Source of the DNA: Bacteroidota bacterium
GTDB lineage: Bacteria; Bacteroidota; Bacteroidia; Bacteroidales; ML635J-15
Length of the DNA: 54,314 bases
Reading direction: 5' to 3'
Assembly (NCBI GenBank): GCA_029558535.1
Contig: JAKQEK010000172.1
Coordinates: 1-54,314 of the forward strand
Shown: one piece after another, positions 25,125-33,905 of the stretch
How the letters are laid out: every line of letters begins with the position of its first letter
How positions within the stretch are numbered: position 1 is the first letter of the stretch
The notes under the pieces: model-generated
What the model was told of the DNA's origin: nothing
The model's database searches: none
What the model saw: only the letters and a program-made list of their open reading frames with translations
Made by a program: the position numbers and the translations under genes

Positions 25125-26726
25125 TTAATTAGATTTTAATGCAGCTCTCTTATTTCTTGCCGCAGTCTGAATACATTCGCGTTGAGGTATAATAACTGAC
25201 AATCCGTTATAAGCTAACTCTTTTTTAATAATCTCGGTATTTTCTTCATGATATTTCTTAAGAGGATTCATAAGCTTTATATGATCAGGATTAACTCCCA
25301 AACCTTTGCAAATTTCTGCCATTCGTCCATGTGAGGCAGAATCCTGTCCTCCGGTCATGCCCGTTGTGAAATTATCGCTGATGATTACAACGATAGGCGA
25401 ATTTTTATTAATTGCGTCAATAAGTCCTGTCATTCCCGAATGTGTAAATGTTGAATCTCCAATTACTGCAACTGCCGGAACCAAACCAGCGTCTGATGCC
25501 CCAATAGCCATAGTAATTGACGCACCCATATCAACACATGAATTAATCGCATTAAAAGGAGGAAGTGCTCCCAAAGTATAACATCCAATATCTGAAAAAA
25601 CTCTGCCTTGACCGTATGGAGCCAAAGCTTCGTTAAGAGCATTATACATATCGCGATGTCCACAACCCATACAAAGTGATGGGGGGCGCATTTTTACAAC
25701 TTCAGGAATTGATTCTCCTTCACAAATTGGTAACCCCAAGGCCTGAGCAACAATATTTGGATTTAGTTCACCATCTCTTGGTAAAGTTCCATCCAAACGT
25801 CCTTTGATAGTAATTCCTTCATTAAAAAATCCTCTCAATTCTTGTTCAACAAGTGGATAGCCGTCTTCAAGAACAAGTATGCTTTTACATTCTTGCCTCA
25901 TTCTTTTAATGTGTTTTTCAGGTAGTGGATATTGAGATATTTTTATAACAGGAAACGGACAGTTTCCTGCATAATTTTCCATTAAATAATTATATGCAAT
26001 ACCACAAGCAATTACTCCAAGTGTCTTGTCAGAAGCATCGATGTACTTATTATAAACCGATTCATTAGAAGCTTCAATAATTGAAGCTTGCATGTTGAGT
26101 AGTTTTTTATAATTTTTTCGTGCTATTGCAGGTAGAAGAACAAATTGACGAGGATCTTTCGGCAAAGACATTTCATTCTGTTGCTTTTGTTCGTATGTCT
26201 CAACTCCGGCTCTTGAATGAGCAAGTCTTGTAGTTATTCTAAGCAATACAGGAACATTGAATTTTTCAGATATCTCAAATCCTTTATACGCCATATCGTA
26301 TGCCTCTTGTTGATTTGAAGGCTCAAGAACTGGAATCATTGCAAAATTACCAAAAAATCTTGAGTCTTGCTCATTTTGTGATGAATGCATTGAAGGGTCA
26401 TCTGCCCCAACTACTATAAGCCCACCGTTTACACCTGTTATCGAAGCATTTATAAATGCGTCAGCAGCAACGTTCAGACCTACATGTTTCATTTGAGCCA
26501 TAGCTCTTTTGCCTGCATATGACATTCCTATTGCTGACTCCATTGCAGTTTTTTCATTTGTTGACCAAATGCATGGAATACCTTTTTCTTTTGTCTCTTT
26601 AGAGTGTTGTGCATATTCCATAATCTCAGTTGATGGTGTTCCAGGATATGCATAAAATCCCGAAATACCTCCATCAATAGCCCCCTGTGCTATTGCTTCA
26701 TCTCCTAATAAAAGTAGTTTTCGCAT
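25125..26726 (-). CDS. iorA: Indolepyruvate:ferredoxin oxidoreductase, alpha subunit (no ferredoxin tail)
   Basis: A 533-residue TPP enzyme subunit. The N-terminal half has LLLGDEAIAQGAIDGG and YPGTPSTEIMEYA. The TPP domain has PPSLCMGCGHRDMYNAL, the cofactor/magnesium motif GDSTFTHSGMTGLIDAI and VIISDNFTTGMTGGQ. Many IorA proteins are about 600 residues and end in two 4Fe-4S CxxCxxC clusters; this one stops after PQRECIQTAARNKRAALK and has no such cluster. Bacteroidota homologues of similar size are known to me, so it need not be a recent truncation. Electron transfer may then need a separate ferredoxin-like partner. Confidence 0.92.
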   Translation of the reverse strand: MRKLLLLGDEAIAQGAIDGGISGFYAYPGTPSTEIMEYAQHSKETKEKGIPCIWSTNEKTAMESAIGMSYAGKRAMAQMKHVGLNVAADAFINASITGVNGGLIVVGADDPSMHSSQNEQDSRFFGNFAMIPVLEPSNQQEAYDMAYKGFEISEKFNVPVLLRITTRLAHSRAGVETYEQKQQNEMSLPKDPRQFVLLPAIARKNYKKLLNMQASIIEASNESVYNKYIDASDKTLGVIACGIAYNYLMENYAGNCPFPVIKISQYPLPEKHIKRMRQECKSILVLEDGYPLVEQELRGFFNEGITIKGRLDGTLPRDGELNPNIVAQALGLPICEGESIPEVVKMRPPSLCMGCGHRDMYNALNEALAPYGQGRVFSDIGCYTLGALPPFNAINSCVDMGASITMAIGASDAGLVPAVAVIGDSTFTHSGMTGLIDAINKNSPIVVIISDNFTTGMTGGQDSASHGRMAEICKGLGVNPDHIKLMNPLKKYHEENTEIIKKELAYNGLSVIIPQRECIQTAARNKRAALKSN

Positions 26727-27129
26727 ATATATTTCTATTTGTTTTTTTTAAGTTCTCGAAAATAATAAATAATTATTAAATATGAAAACTTTAGGTTGCT
26801 AATTCAAGATAAAAGTTGTACAACATATTTTTGAATAATTAACTCGTTGTTTAATGGTTTCTTTTATCAAAAATTATAAGATTTTACCTGATAAAACTGT
26901 GTTTTTTAAAATGAACAGGTTTTTGTTAAAAAGTATTGTAAAGTTTAAATGTTTTCGGTCAAGTGCTTACATAATAGTATTAGTAATGTGTCCATAGGAT
27001 TGTGGCGAGGTTACTAACAATTGTGTATCAATAAAATCACTTTATAATAAAGTATAAGATTTTTTTTTTTTCGAAATTGCTTTGAAAATTTTGTTAGTAA
27101 GTATAAAATGATTGTCATTTAGTTGCATT
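26727..27129. other. Intergenic region between divergent iorA and the PorE-like gene
   Basis: About 400 bases, strongly AT-rich, with a T-tract of about a dozen bases near 27060-27072. It must carry the promoters of both divergent genes, but I find no full TTTG-N20-TAnnTTTG match. No reading frame, hairpin terminator or RNA signature stands out. Confidence 0.5.
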
Positions 27130-29610
27130 ATGTTGAGAAAACAAGTTTTATTGACAATACTTTTGATAGTTTCAATTACAGCTGTTTGTTTCACTAATGA
27201 AGATTTGCCTGATAAAGACAAGGACAAATACAAGTTAGCTGAAAAATATCTGATGTATGATAATTTTGAAGATGCACTTACTATTTATTTAATATTATTT
27301 AACAAGGATAGTGAGAATTATAATACTGCATATAAAATCGGATATTGCTATTTAAGTGGAGAAACTTGCCAGGATATACCATCTGCGATTAAATACCTTG
27401 AATTTGCAAGCAAAGGGGTGGACAAAAATTATAAGAATTCATTTAAGGAAAAATCGGCACCTTTGTTTTGCTGGTATTATTTGGGTGTCGCATATAGATT
27501 TAATAAGGACTATTCTCAGGCAATAGATGCTTTTACACAATATCAAAATTTATTGGATAAAAAGGAAAGCAAATCTGTAAGAGGAGAATTTATTGATCGC
27601 GAAATACAATCTTGTTATGATGCATTACAAGGAATTGACGAGGAAAGAATGAAGGTAGAAAGACTTGTTGTTAATAATTTGAATGAACCTAATGTTAGGT
27701 GTCCGATTTTATGTGTTGATACTAATAGATTGATTTTTACAAATGGTAAGCAAAATACATTTCCACCGGATATTAATTGGGGTGTAGAATACAGTTCGGG
27801 ACCATTTGATGGAGTTTATTCGGCAATTAGAAATACTGAAGGTTTTTTTGATTTGCCTGAATCTATAGATAAAGATTTACAGATACCTTTTCCTTATATC
27901 CCGGTTACAGCAACAGCAGATGGCTCAGAATTATATTTAGTTGTTGATAAAAATGATAATGGCGACATTTACATGAGTAAATACGAAGATGGTCGTTATC
28001 AAAGAGCTGAAAGAGTGAAAGAAATTTGTACTAAACAATGGGAATCTCATGCTACAATAACTGCTGATGGGAAAAGAATCTATTTTACGAGTGCTCGTAA
28101 GGGTGGTTTCGGAGGTTTAGATATTTGGTATAGCGATCGCGATGAAGAAGGATTATGGCAAAAACCTGTAAATATCGGTGATGTCATTAATACACCATAT
28201 AATGAAGAAATGCCTTATATAATTAGAAATGGGCATGCATTATATTTTAGCTCCGAAGGTCATAAAAATATGGGTGGTTATGATATGTTTTATTCTAATT
28301 TTAATGAAGAAACAAATTCTTGGTCAACGCCGATAAATTTAGGTTATCCTTTTAGTACTGTGGGGAACGATATGGGTTATATAATAGAAAACACACCGAT
28401 ATTTGCTTTTTGTCCGGTAAATGATAATAAATGGAGAGATGGCGTAGAAGATTGTGAATGCATTAGTCTTATTGATGAAGAAGCTCCTTTGTATGCATCT
28501 ATTTCGGGTATAATACAGTTAGACCCTTCAAATAAAGAGTTATTAATGAGAACAGGGGTTAAACTTCTTGAAAAAATCACAGATATCGAAGTTGCAAACC
28601 AGATTGTTGACGATATTGGATATTACAGATTTGATAGCATAAAAGCAGGTTCATATGATATAGTGGTTTATGTCGAGAATATTGAAATGAGAAGAACCAG
28701 TATTGATGTACCACAAAATATGATTTGGAATATTGAAGGTATAAATATGATTATAAGGACAACTGAAATACTTGCCTTGAATGATATAAATATATCTAAA
28801 GATACTGTATTAGTTGATAATACAATAATAACAAATGATACTCTAATTGTAGATAATAATATAATTACAAATGATACTATTTCTAATGACGATACAGGTT
28901 TACATGTTCAAATAATTACCGATACTATAAAAGATCCAAATGCAGTTTATATTGAGAATATATTATTTGATTTTGACCAATATACGATAAGACCTTGCTA
29001 TTTTGACAATCTAGACAAGCTTGCTGACTATATGAAAAAGAATCCTGAAGCAAAAATTGATATAGCAGGGCATACCGACTGGATTGGGACAAATGAATAT
29101 AATTATGTCTTGTCAAATAATCGTGCAAAGTCGGTAAAGAATTATCTTGTATCGCTTGGTGTTAATCCTAATAATATAAGTACTCAATACTTTGGTGAAG
29201 ACAGACCAATTGCTTCTAACGTTCATAAGGACGGATCGGATAATCCGGTAGGTCGTCAGTTCAATCGCCGTTCCGAATTTGAAGTAATGAAACAAGGCTC
29301 AACTGCTATATTAGCAATAATACCACTAAATCCAGGAGCTGAAAATACGATTTATAATCAGATTAGGTACATCAATGAAAAAGCGGAAGCTGACAAATAT
29401 ACAATTCAGCTTTTTGCATTAAAGAACAAACAACCACTAACAAATTATCCCGATTTGACAGGGCTTAAATTGAGTTCTAATGGCGATGGCTGGCACAGGT
29501 ATTATATTGGCGAGTACAATTCTCTCGAAGACGCACTAAATAATGTTGAGGTATATAGAGCCAAAGGTTATAATCCGATTGTAAGAAATGTAGGATTTTT
29601 TGAAAAGTAA
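27130..29610 (+). CDS. PorE-like TPR/beta-propeller/OmpA protein with C-terminal SPOR-like domain
   Basis: An 826-residue protein from the ATG at 27130; a TTG six codons earlier is less likely because it would bury the signal peptide. Order of parts: signal peptide MLRKQVLLTILLIVSITAVC; TPR-like helices (about 25-170); PD40/WD40-like beta-propeller (about 200-460; RIYFTSARKGGFGGLDIWYS and ALYFSSEGHKNMGGYDMFYS are typical blades); a small carboxypeptidase-regulatory-like beta domain (about 455-545); a short Asn/Asp/Thr repeat linker; an OmpA peptidoglycan-binding domain (about 605-720; DIAGHTDWIGTNEYN, NRAKSVKNYL); and a SPOR-like end (YTIQLFALKNK, YIGEYNSLEDALNNV). The first four match PorE of the type IX secretion system; the SPOR-like addition is unusual to me. 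Confidence 0.85.
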   Translation: MLRKQVLLTILLIVSITAVCFTNEDLPDKDKDKYKLAEKYLMYDNFEDALTIYLILFNKDSENYNTAYKIGYCYLSGETCQDIPSAIKYLEFASKGVDKNYKNSFKEKSAPLFCWYYLGVAYRFNKDYSQAIDAFTQYQNLLDKKESKSVRGEFIDREIQSCYDALQGIDEERMKVERLVVNNLNEPNVRCPILCVDTNRLIFTNGKQNTFPPDINWGVEYSSGPFDGVYSAIRNTEGFFDLPESIDKDLQIPFPYIPVTATADGSELYLVVDKNDNGDIYMSKYEDGRYQRAERVKEICTKQWESHATITADGKRIYFTSARKGGFGGLDIWYSDRDEEGLWQKPVNIGDVINTPYNEEMPYIIRNGHALYFSSEGHKNMGGYDMFYSNFNEETNSWSTPINLGYPFSTVGNDMGYIIENTPIFAFCPVNDNKWRDGVEDCECISLIDEEAPLYASISGIIQLDPSNKELLMRTGVKLLEKITDIEVANQIVDDIGYYRFDSIKAGSYDIVVYVENIEMRRTSIDVPQNMIWNIEGINMIIRTTEILALNDINISKDTVLVDNTIITNDTLIVDNNIITNDTISNDDTGLHVQIITDTIKDPNAVYIENILFDFDQYTIRPCYFDNLDKLADYMKKNPEAKIDIAGHTDWIGTNEYNYVLSNNRAKSVKNYLVSLGVNPNNISTQYFGEDRPIASNVHKDGSDNPVGRQFNRRSEFEVMKQGSTAILAIIPLNPGAENTIYNQIRYINEKAEADKYTIQLFALKNKQPLTNYPDLTGLKLSSNGDGWHRYYIGEYNSLEDALNNVEVYRAKGYNPIVRNVGFFEK
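28795..28882 (+). repeat. 36-bp in-frame tandem repeat
   Basis: Two nearly identical 36-base units and a partial third, each starting GATACT and ending ACAAAT, encode the linker repeat of the type 'DT.(I/V)VDN.IITN' between the beta domain and the OmpA domain of the PorE-like protein. Confidence 0.75.
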
Positions 29611-29623
29611 TTTACAAAGCAAT

Positions 29624-30340
29624 TTATTTAATAATTTGTTTATTCTTTAAATAAATCATAAAATCATCGAAATAACTATCACTAATTGGAATAATTTCAT
29701 TTTTTATGTAAATGCGTTTCTTTTCAATAGACTCTATTTTTGGAATGCTTACTAAAAATGATTTATGTACTCTGTAAAACATATCTTTCGGAAGATTTGC
29801 TTCGAGCTCCTGAAAACTTTGGAGAACCATTAAATTTCCTGTTGTCGTAAATATCCTTAGATAATCTCTCATGCCTTGAATATACAATATGTCCGAAAAA
29901 CAAAGTTTCTGATGTTTGTAGGCAGTCTTGATGAAAATAAAATCTCTGTTGTCAGAGTCTGCTGAAGCATTATTGTTATTATTTTTATTTAAAAAGCAAT
30001 CATGCGCTTTTAAACAGGCTTTGTACAAACGATTAAAATCAAAAGGTTTGAGTAGATAATCGCATATATCCATCTCATAAGCTTTCAGTGCATAATTCTC
30101 GTACGCTGTGGTTAGTATTATTATTGGTCTCGATTTCATCATTTCAATTGCAGTAAGTCCATTAATGTCTTCCATCATTACATCCATAAAAACTAGATCA
30201 GGCTCTTCTGTTTGCATATATTTTAAGGCAGCTACAGATCCGTTTAATGTCTTTTCTACTTTAATAAATAACACTTTTTTAAGTAGCCTTTCAAGTTTTT
30301 TTATTGCTAATGGTTCATCATCAACAATTATACATTTCAT
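29624..30340 (-). CDS. LytTR-type response regulator
   Basis: A 238-residue regulator if started at the ATG at 30340, where the canonical N-terminus MKCIIVDDEPLA begins; ATGs up to 30358 are possible. The receiver domain (1-120) has DD, phospho-acceptor Asp in LVFMDVMMEDING, and the Lys in DYLLKPFDF. The C-terminal LytTR DNA-binding domain (about 135-235) has FIKTAYKHQKLCFSDILYIQ, LRIFTTTGNLM and YRVHKSFLVSIPKIESIEKK. It overlaps the LytS-like kinase gene and converges on the PorE-like gene with 13 bases between stop codons. Target unknown. Confidence 0.94.
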   Translation of the reverse strand: MKCIIVDDEPLAIKKLERLLKKVLFIKVEKTLNGSVAALKYMQTEEPDLVFMDVMMEDINGLTAIEMMKSRPIIILTTAYENYALKAYEMDICDYLLKPFDFNRLYKACLKAHDCFLNKNNNNNASADSDNRDFIFIKTAYKHQKLCFSDILYIQGMRDYLRIFTTTGNLMVLQSFQELEANLPKDMFYRVHKSFLVSIPKIESIEKKRIYIKNEIIPISDSYFDDFMIYLKNKQIIK

Positions 30341-31391
30341 TATCTCCTTCATCATCAAGATTTATTACTAATTTTACAGTAAACCAATTATCTTTATTCT
30401 TTATATCAAGGGAATATCTTTCTTGATATGCTAAATCAAGAGTACGTTTTATGTTTTTTATTCCGACTCCTCCTTGTTTAAAATATTCAATTTTCTTCAC
30501 TTGATTCATGGTTGTCAGAATGACTTTTTTATCGCAAAAAGTAATTGATATATAGATTTTTGAATCATCATCCTTTTTCCCATATATAAGTGCATTTTCT
30601 ATAAATGGAATAAAAAGTCGGGGAACAATAAACAAATTATCATAATTGCCTGAAATTTTTAACTCTATTTTATCACTCTCGGCAAGTCGTAGTTCGTAAA
30701 GTTCGATGAAATTAATTATGTTTTCAATTTCCTTCTTTACAGTTACACGCTGCACATCTGTTTCATAAATTGAATATCTTAGAAGGTTCGATAAATTGAC
30801 AATGGTTTGAGAAGCAGTTTCAGGGTCTGAATATATTAAGGAATCAATGTTGTTGAGTGTGTTGAAAAGGAAATGCTGATTCATTTGAATTTTAAGAAAA
30901 TTTAGTTCCTGATTCACCTGTAATTTGGCAATTTCCAGCATTTCATTTTGACTATTTACCCATTTTCGGAGTAGATGTAAAATGTTAATTAAAGCAACCG
31001 GAAAACTTAAGCCGTAGAGATAATTTAAATAGTGAAACTCCCAAAAGCTCATGTCGGATTTTTCATAAAAATATCCGTTTATTAAATGAATAAACAATAT
31101 TCGATATAGAAACACTCCAAAGCTGATTGTTATTATCGACAAGGAAATCAAAATAAAATACCTCTGTTTAATTAAGAATTTGTCACTCAGATAAATAATT
31201 ATATATGCTATACAAATGTCAATTAGCAAAAATAAAACATTATCTCTTATTGCTAAATACAAATCGTAGTCGTATGATAGCACCTGATAAAAAATGTAAA
31301 AACCAAAATAGGTAAGCCAAAACAATGAGTGTTCAATTATTCGTGTAAATCTTGTTTTTTTTCTTAGAATTATGGCAAAGGGATTTTGCAT
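30321..31391 (-). CDS. LytS/YpdA-like sensor histidine kinase
   Basis: A 356-residue kinase with four or five hydrophobic segments in the first 150 residues and no large extracellular domain. The His_kinase module begins LNFLKIQMNQHFLFNTLNNI; the usual Pro before the phospho-acceptor His (NPHFLFN) is Gln here. The ATP-binding part has PRLFIPFIENALIYGKK (N-box) and GGVGIKNIKRTLDLAY (G-box). It is the first gene of the kinase-regulator pair, with overlapping stop and start. A perfect palindrome lies just upstream of the start codon. Confidence 0.92.
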   Translation of the reverse strand: MQNPFAIILRKKTRFTRIIEHSLFWLTYFGFYIFYQVLSYDYDLYLAIRDNVLFLLIDICIAYIIIYLSDKFLIKQRYFILISLSIITISFGVFLYRILFIHLINGYFYEKSDMSFWEFHYLNYLYGLSFPVALINILHLLRKWVNSQNEMLEIAKLQVNQELNFLKIQMNQHFLFNTLNNIDSLIYSDPETASQTIVNLSNLLRYSIYETDVQRVTVKKEIENIINFIELYELRLAESDKIELKISGNYDNLFIVPRLFIPFIENALIYGKKDDDSKIYISITFCDKKVILTTMNQVKKIEYFKQGGVGIKNIKRTLDLAYQERYSLDIKNKDNWFTVKLVINLDDEGDNEMYNC

Positions 31392-31412
31392 TATTTTGCT
31401 ATTATTATATGT

Positions 31413-31432
31413 AAAACTAATAAATTAGTTTT
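31413..31432. promoter_or_regulatory. 20-bp perfect palindrome upstream of the lytS-like gene (putative operator)
   Basis: AAAACTAAT, two bases, ATTAGTTTT: nine-base arms, perfectly inverted, 21 bases from the kinase start codon. There is no T-run, so it is not a terminator. Its place in the 5' region of a two-component operon makes autoregulation plausible, though LytTR proteins usually bind direct repeats. Confidence 0.4.
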
Positions 31433-31653
31433 ATAGGAAATATTAAAAAAAACTTAATTAACATTTCTTTAAATTAAAATCTACATATTAGTCGTTTCAA
31501 TCTGCAAAATCAGTGAAATTTTATTCAACATTTTCTATTTTAATGAGGAGCCTATGTGTGCGTTGGTAATAGTGTGATGTGTGCAATTAACAGATATTAA
31601 CATTAAATATCTTGTTTAATATAACGAGAAGTCATTGAAGCTTGTCGAATTGA

Positions 31654-31685
31654 TTTGTTTCGGGCATAGTGCGAATATACATTTG
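31654..31685 (+). promoter_or_regulatory. Near-consensus Bacteroidota promoter
   Basis: TTTG (31654-31657), a 20-base spacer, and TACATTTG (31678-31685) match TTTG-N20-TAnnTTTG perfectly. The start codon at 31710 follows 24 bases later. The promoter lies inside the possible longer reading frame from 31635, which argues for the start at 31710. Confidence 0.7.
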
Positions 31686-31709
31686 CTGCAAAACTTAAAA
31701 TTTATAATT

Positions 31710-33569
31710 ATGAAAAAACTATTTACATTTTTGGGATTAGTGAGTTTATCCTTACTTATTTTTGCACAAAGTCAGATCAATCCGGTGACTTATATGGACA
31801 AAGTAACTAAAAGTAAAACAGGTTGTGATAATGTAATATCATCTACTTCGAAGACAGATGTTTTAAACGAAACTTTTACTACATGGCCTCCAACAGATTG
31901 GGAATTAGTAAATGGGACAGAAAGTGTAGGAAATCAACATTGGCATCATGCAGGAAATTCATACGCAACAGTAGAGTATGATAATGGTGATGGTGTAATC
32001 CACAATCAGGATGAGTGGATGATATCTCCTGAATTTACTGTTCCTGTTAATGCGTTTTTGCATTTTCAATTTCATTCTAATCCGTATTGGATGGTAACTC
32101 CCAACGATAATGCTGATGTAAATGTCAAAATTTCTACTGACGGGACAAATTGGACACAATTATGGAATGAAGACGATTCGGGTTTTGAATATAGTGTTTG
32201 GACAGATGCATATGTAAGTTTAGAAGATTATGTTGATGAAAATGTGAAAATTGCTTTTCAATATGTTGGCATTGATGCCTGTTGGTTTAGTGTTGATAAT
32301 GTAATTGTTTATGGATTACCTGAGTTTGATCTGGAAATTTCAGATGCATTAATTAATTTCTTTGAAATTTACGATTATCATGAAGATGCTTCGGACTTTC
32401 ATTATAGTTCGCATTATCAGAAAATACCTATGGAGATTGTTGAAGACAATGAATATGCCTATATGGCTTTCAATGCAATCGTTACAAATAAAGGATATGG
32501 TACTGATATCCCACAATGTAATGTTATTGTAAAGAATCCTGATGGGGTGGAAATTTATAATATGACAAGTTCTCATAGTCATGCGATTGGTGAAATGGAA
32601 TCAGACACAATTGATATTGCTTATGAAGAAGGAACTGAGTTTCTGCTTGAGGATCCAATGCTCGGTATTTATACTGTTGAATATACAGTTTATATGCAGG
32701 GTCAAACTCCAATTGATCCACATTATATTCCAGGGAGTAAAGATGTTAGCACAAGTGTAGTCACTTTTGAAATTACCAATAGTACATATGCACGTGACAA
32801 TAATAATATAGACGATTTTATAGGACCACAGTATTGGGAAGATGGCGGAACTGACGGAGATGTACTCACTGTCAGATATCCATTCTTTGAAAATTCTCTA
32901 ATTACCTCAGTTAGTGCCTTTATTCACGAGGATTCCGATCCGGGAAATGCTTTGCTGTGTAATGTTTATTATTATGATCAAGGTGTATCAGAGTACGTTT
33001 CTTTAGCTTCTTCTTCTGTAGTAACTATCGAAACTGAAGATATTGGCTCATGGGTGACCTTTACATTTTTAGATCCGGCTTATATTACTGTAAATGAAGG
33101 GTATGCTATGACTCCAATCCTTGTTGGTTTCGAATTTTATTATTCCTCACCTGATAGTTATCTTTGGTTAGGTTGTGATAAGACGGTTCCTTCCAGTTCC
33201 TGGGGTACAATTTGGAAGTTTAATTCAGGTACATCAGCCGGAACATGGACAGCGATAAATAATTATGTCGGAGTACCTATGATAAGAGCTACTTTATTTA
33301 ATGAAACTAGTACCCCTCAAAATATGATTAGTTCAAAAATAAATGTTTACCCAAATCCTGCATCAGATATATTAATAATAGATGAAGTTTCAGATGGTAG
33401 AGTTGAAATAGGCGATAATCTTGGAAGAGTCTTAGATGTTATAGATATTAATAGTGAAGGTAATATTATAGATATCAGTGAATATAAGCAGGGAAATTAT
33501 TTTGTTAAGATTATGGGTGTTGATGGTAAAACTGTTACAGATATCAAAAGATTTTCGATAATCAGATAA
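31710..33569 (+). CDS. T9SS-exported protein with cleaved-adhesin domain
   Basis: A 619-residue protein from ATG 31710, which begins a clear signal peptide (MKKLFTFLGLVSLSLLIFAQ). Residues about 45-200 form a cleaved-adhesin/choice-of-anchor beta-sandwich: ETFTTWPPTDWELVNG, DEWMISPEFTVP, then WFSVDNVIVYG. Such domains occur in gingipain haemagglutinin regions and bind extracellular ligands. The middle is a second beta-rich part without a recognised name. The C-terminus is a type A T9SS sorting domain (INVYPNPASDILIIDE, ending YFVKIMG...IKRFSIIR). A strong promoter precedes it and a strong terminator follows. Probably cell-surface; ligand unknown. Confidence 0.9.
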   Translation: MKKLFTFLGLVSLSLLIFAQSQINPVTYMDKVTKSKTGCDNVISSTSKTDVLNETFTTWPPTDWELVNGTESVGNQHWHHAGNSYATVEYDNGDGVIHNQDEWMISPEFTVPVNAFLHFQFHSNPYWMVTPNDNADVNVKISTDGTNWTQLWNEDDSGFEYSVWTDAYVSLEDYVDENVKIAFQYVGIDACWFSVDNVIVYGLPEFDLEISDALINFFEIYDYHEDASDFHYSSHYQKIPMEIVEDNEYAYMAFNAIVTNKGYGTDIPQCNVIVKNPDGVEIYNMTSSHSHAIGEMESDTIDIAYEEGTEFLLEDPMLGIYTVEYTVYMQGQTPIDPHYIPGSKDVSTSVVTFEITNSTYARDNNNIDDFIGPQYWEDGGTDGDVLTVRYPFFENSLITSVSAFIHEDSDPGNALLCNVYYYDQGVSEYVSLASSSVVTIETEDIGSWVTFTFLDPAYITVNEGYAMTPILVGFEFYYSSPDSYLWLGCDKTVPSSSWGTIWKFNSGTSAGTWTAINNYVGVPMIRATLFNETSTPQNMISSKINVYPNPASDILIIDEVSDGRVEIGDNLGRVLDVIDINSEGNIIDISEYKQGNYFVKIMGVDGKTVTDIKRFSIIR

Positions 33570-33648
33570 ATTAAGTCCTATTAGTTGTAAATTTTCTCAT
33601 AACAAATGTAAACTTAGTTAAATAAGGACTTAAAGGCTCACAGCCACG

Positions 33649-33677
33649 ACTCCGGAACTCCCTTCCGGAGTTTTTTT
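33649..33677 (+). terminator. Rho-independent terminator of the cleaved-adhesin gene
   Basis: Stem ACTCCGGAA / TTCCGGAGT with a five-base loop and seven T. A smaller hairpin GGCT-CAC-AGCC (33635-33645) precedes it. The T-run touches the stop codon of the convergent thiS-like gene. Confidence 0.88.
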
Positions 33678-33879
33678 ATCCTCCTGCAAGTAAATGTAAA
33701 ATTATAAGATTATCGCTTTCCTTTACAAACGTTTTATCATAGTCCTCTTTTTCGATAAATATATCATTTAGCTTTACTATTATTTTCGAAAATGTGAATT
33801 TCTTTAGATCCATAATTTCTGCAATAGTCAATTTGTCAGAGGTGAAGATTTCCTCACGATTATTTAGAGTTATTTTCAT
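33676..33879 (-). CDS. ThiS/MoaD-like sulfur-carrier protein
   Basis: A 67-residue beta-grasp protein (MKITLNNREEIF...) ending in the essential Gly-Gly (LHLLAGG) that is adenylated and thiocarboxylated by a ThiF/MoeB-type enzyme. Length and sequence fit ThiS. It lies 26 bases after the ThiF-like gene and downstream of an aldehyde:ferredoxin oxidoreductase gene, with no other thiamine gene nearby. It may therefore donate sulfur to the pyranopterin dithiolene of that enzyme (MoaD role) rather than to thiazole. The double-Gly end is seen; the pathway choice is inference. Confidence 0.85.
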   Translation of the reverse strand: MKITLNNREEIFTSDKLTIAEIMDLKKFTFSKIIVKLNDIFIEKEDYDKTFVKESDNLIILHLLAGG

Positions 33880-33905
33880 GTTTTAATTTATTCTATAACT
33901 GTTTC

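Larger units (their letters stand above)
31392..31709. other. Intergenic region between divergent lytS-like and cleaved-adhesin genes
   Basis: 318 bases. The left end has a palindrome near the kinase start, and the right end a near-consensus promoter for the adhesin gene. The middle (31440-31640) is AT-rich with a slightly G-rich patch (31548-31590); I see no reading frame or RNA there. Confidence 0.6.

Noticed and set aside
31635..31709. Longer N-terminus for the cleaved-adhesin T9SS protein
   Set aside because: A near-consensus promoter (31654-31685) lies within it, and the extra 25 residues would put the signal peptide away from the N-terminus.
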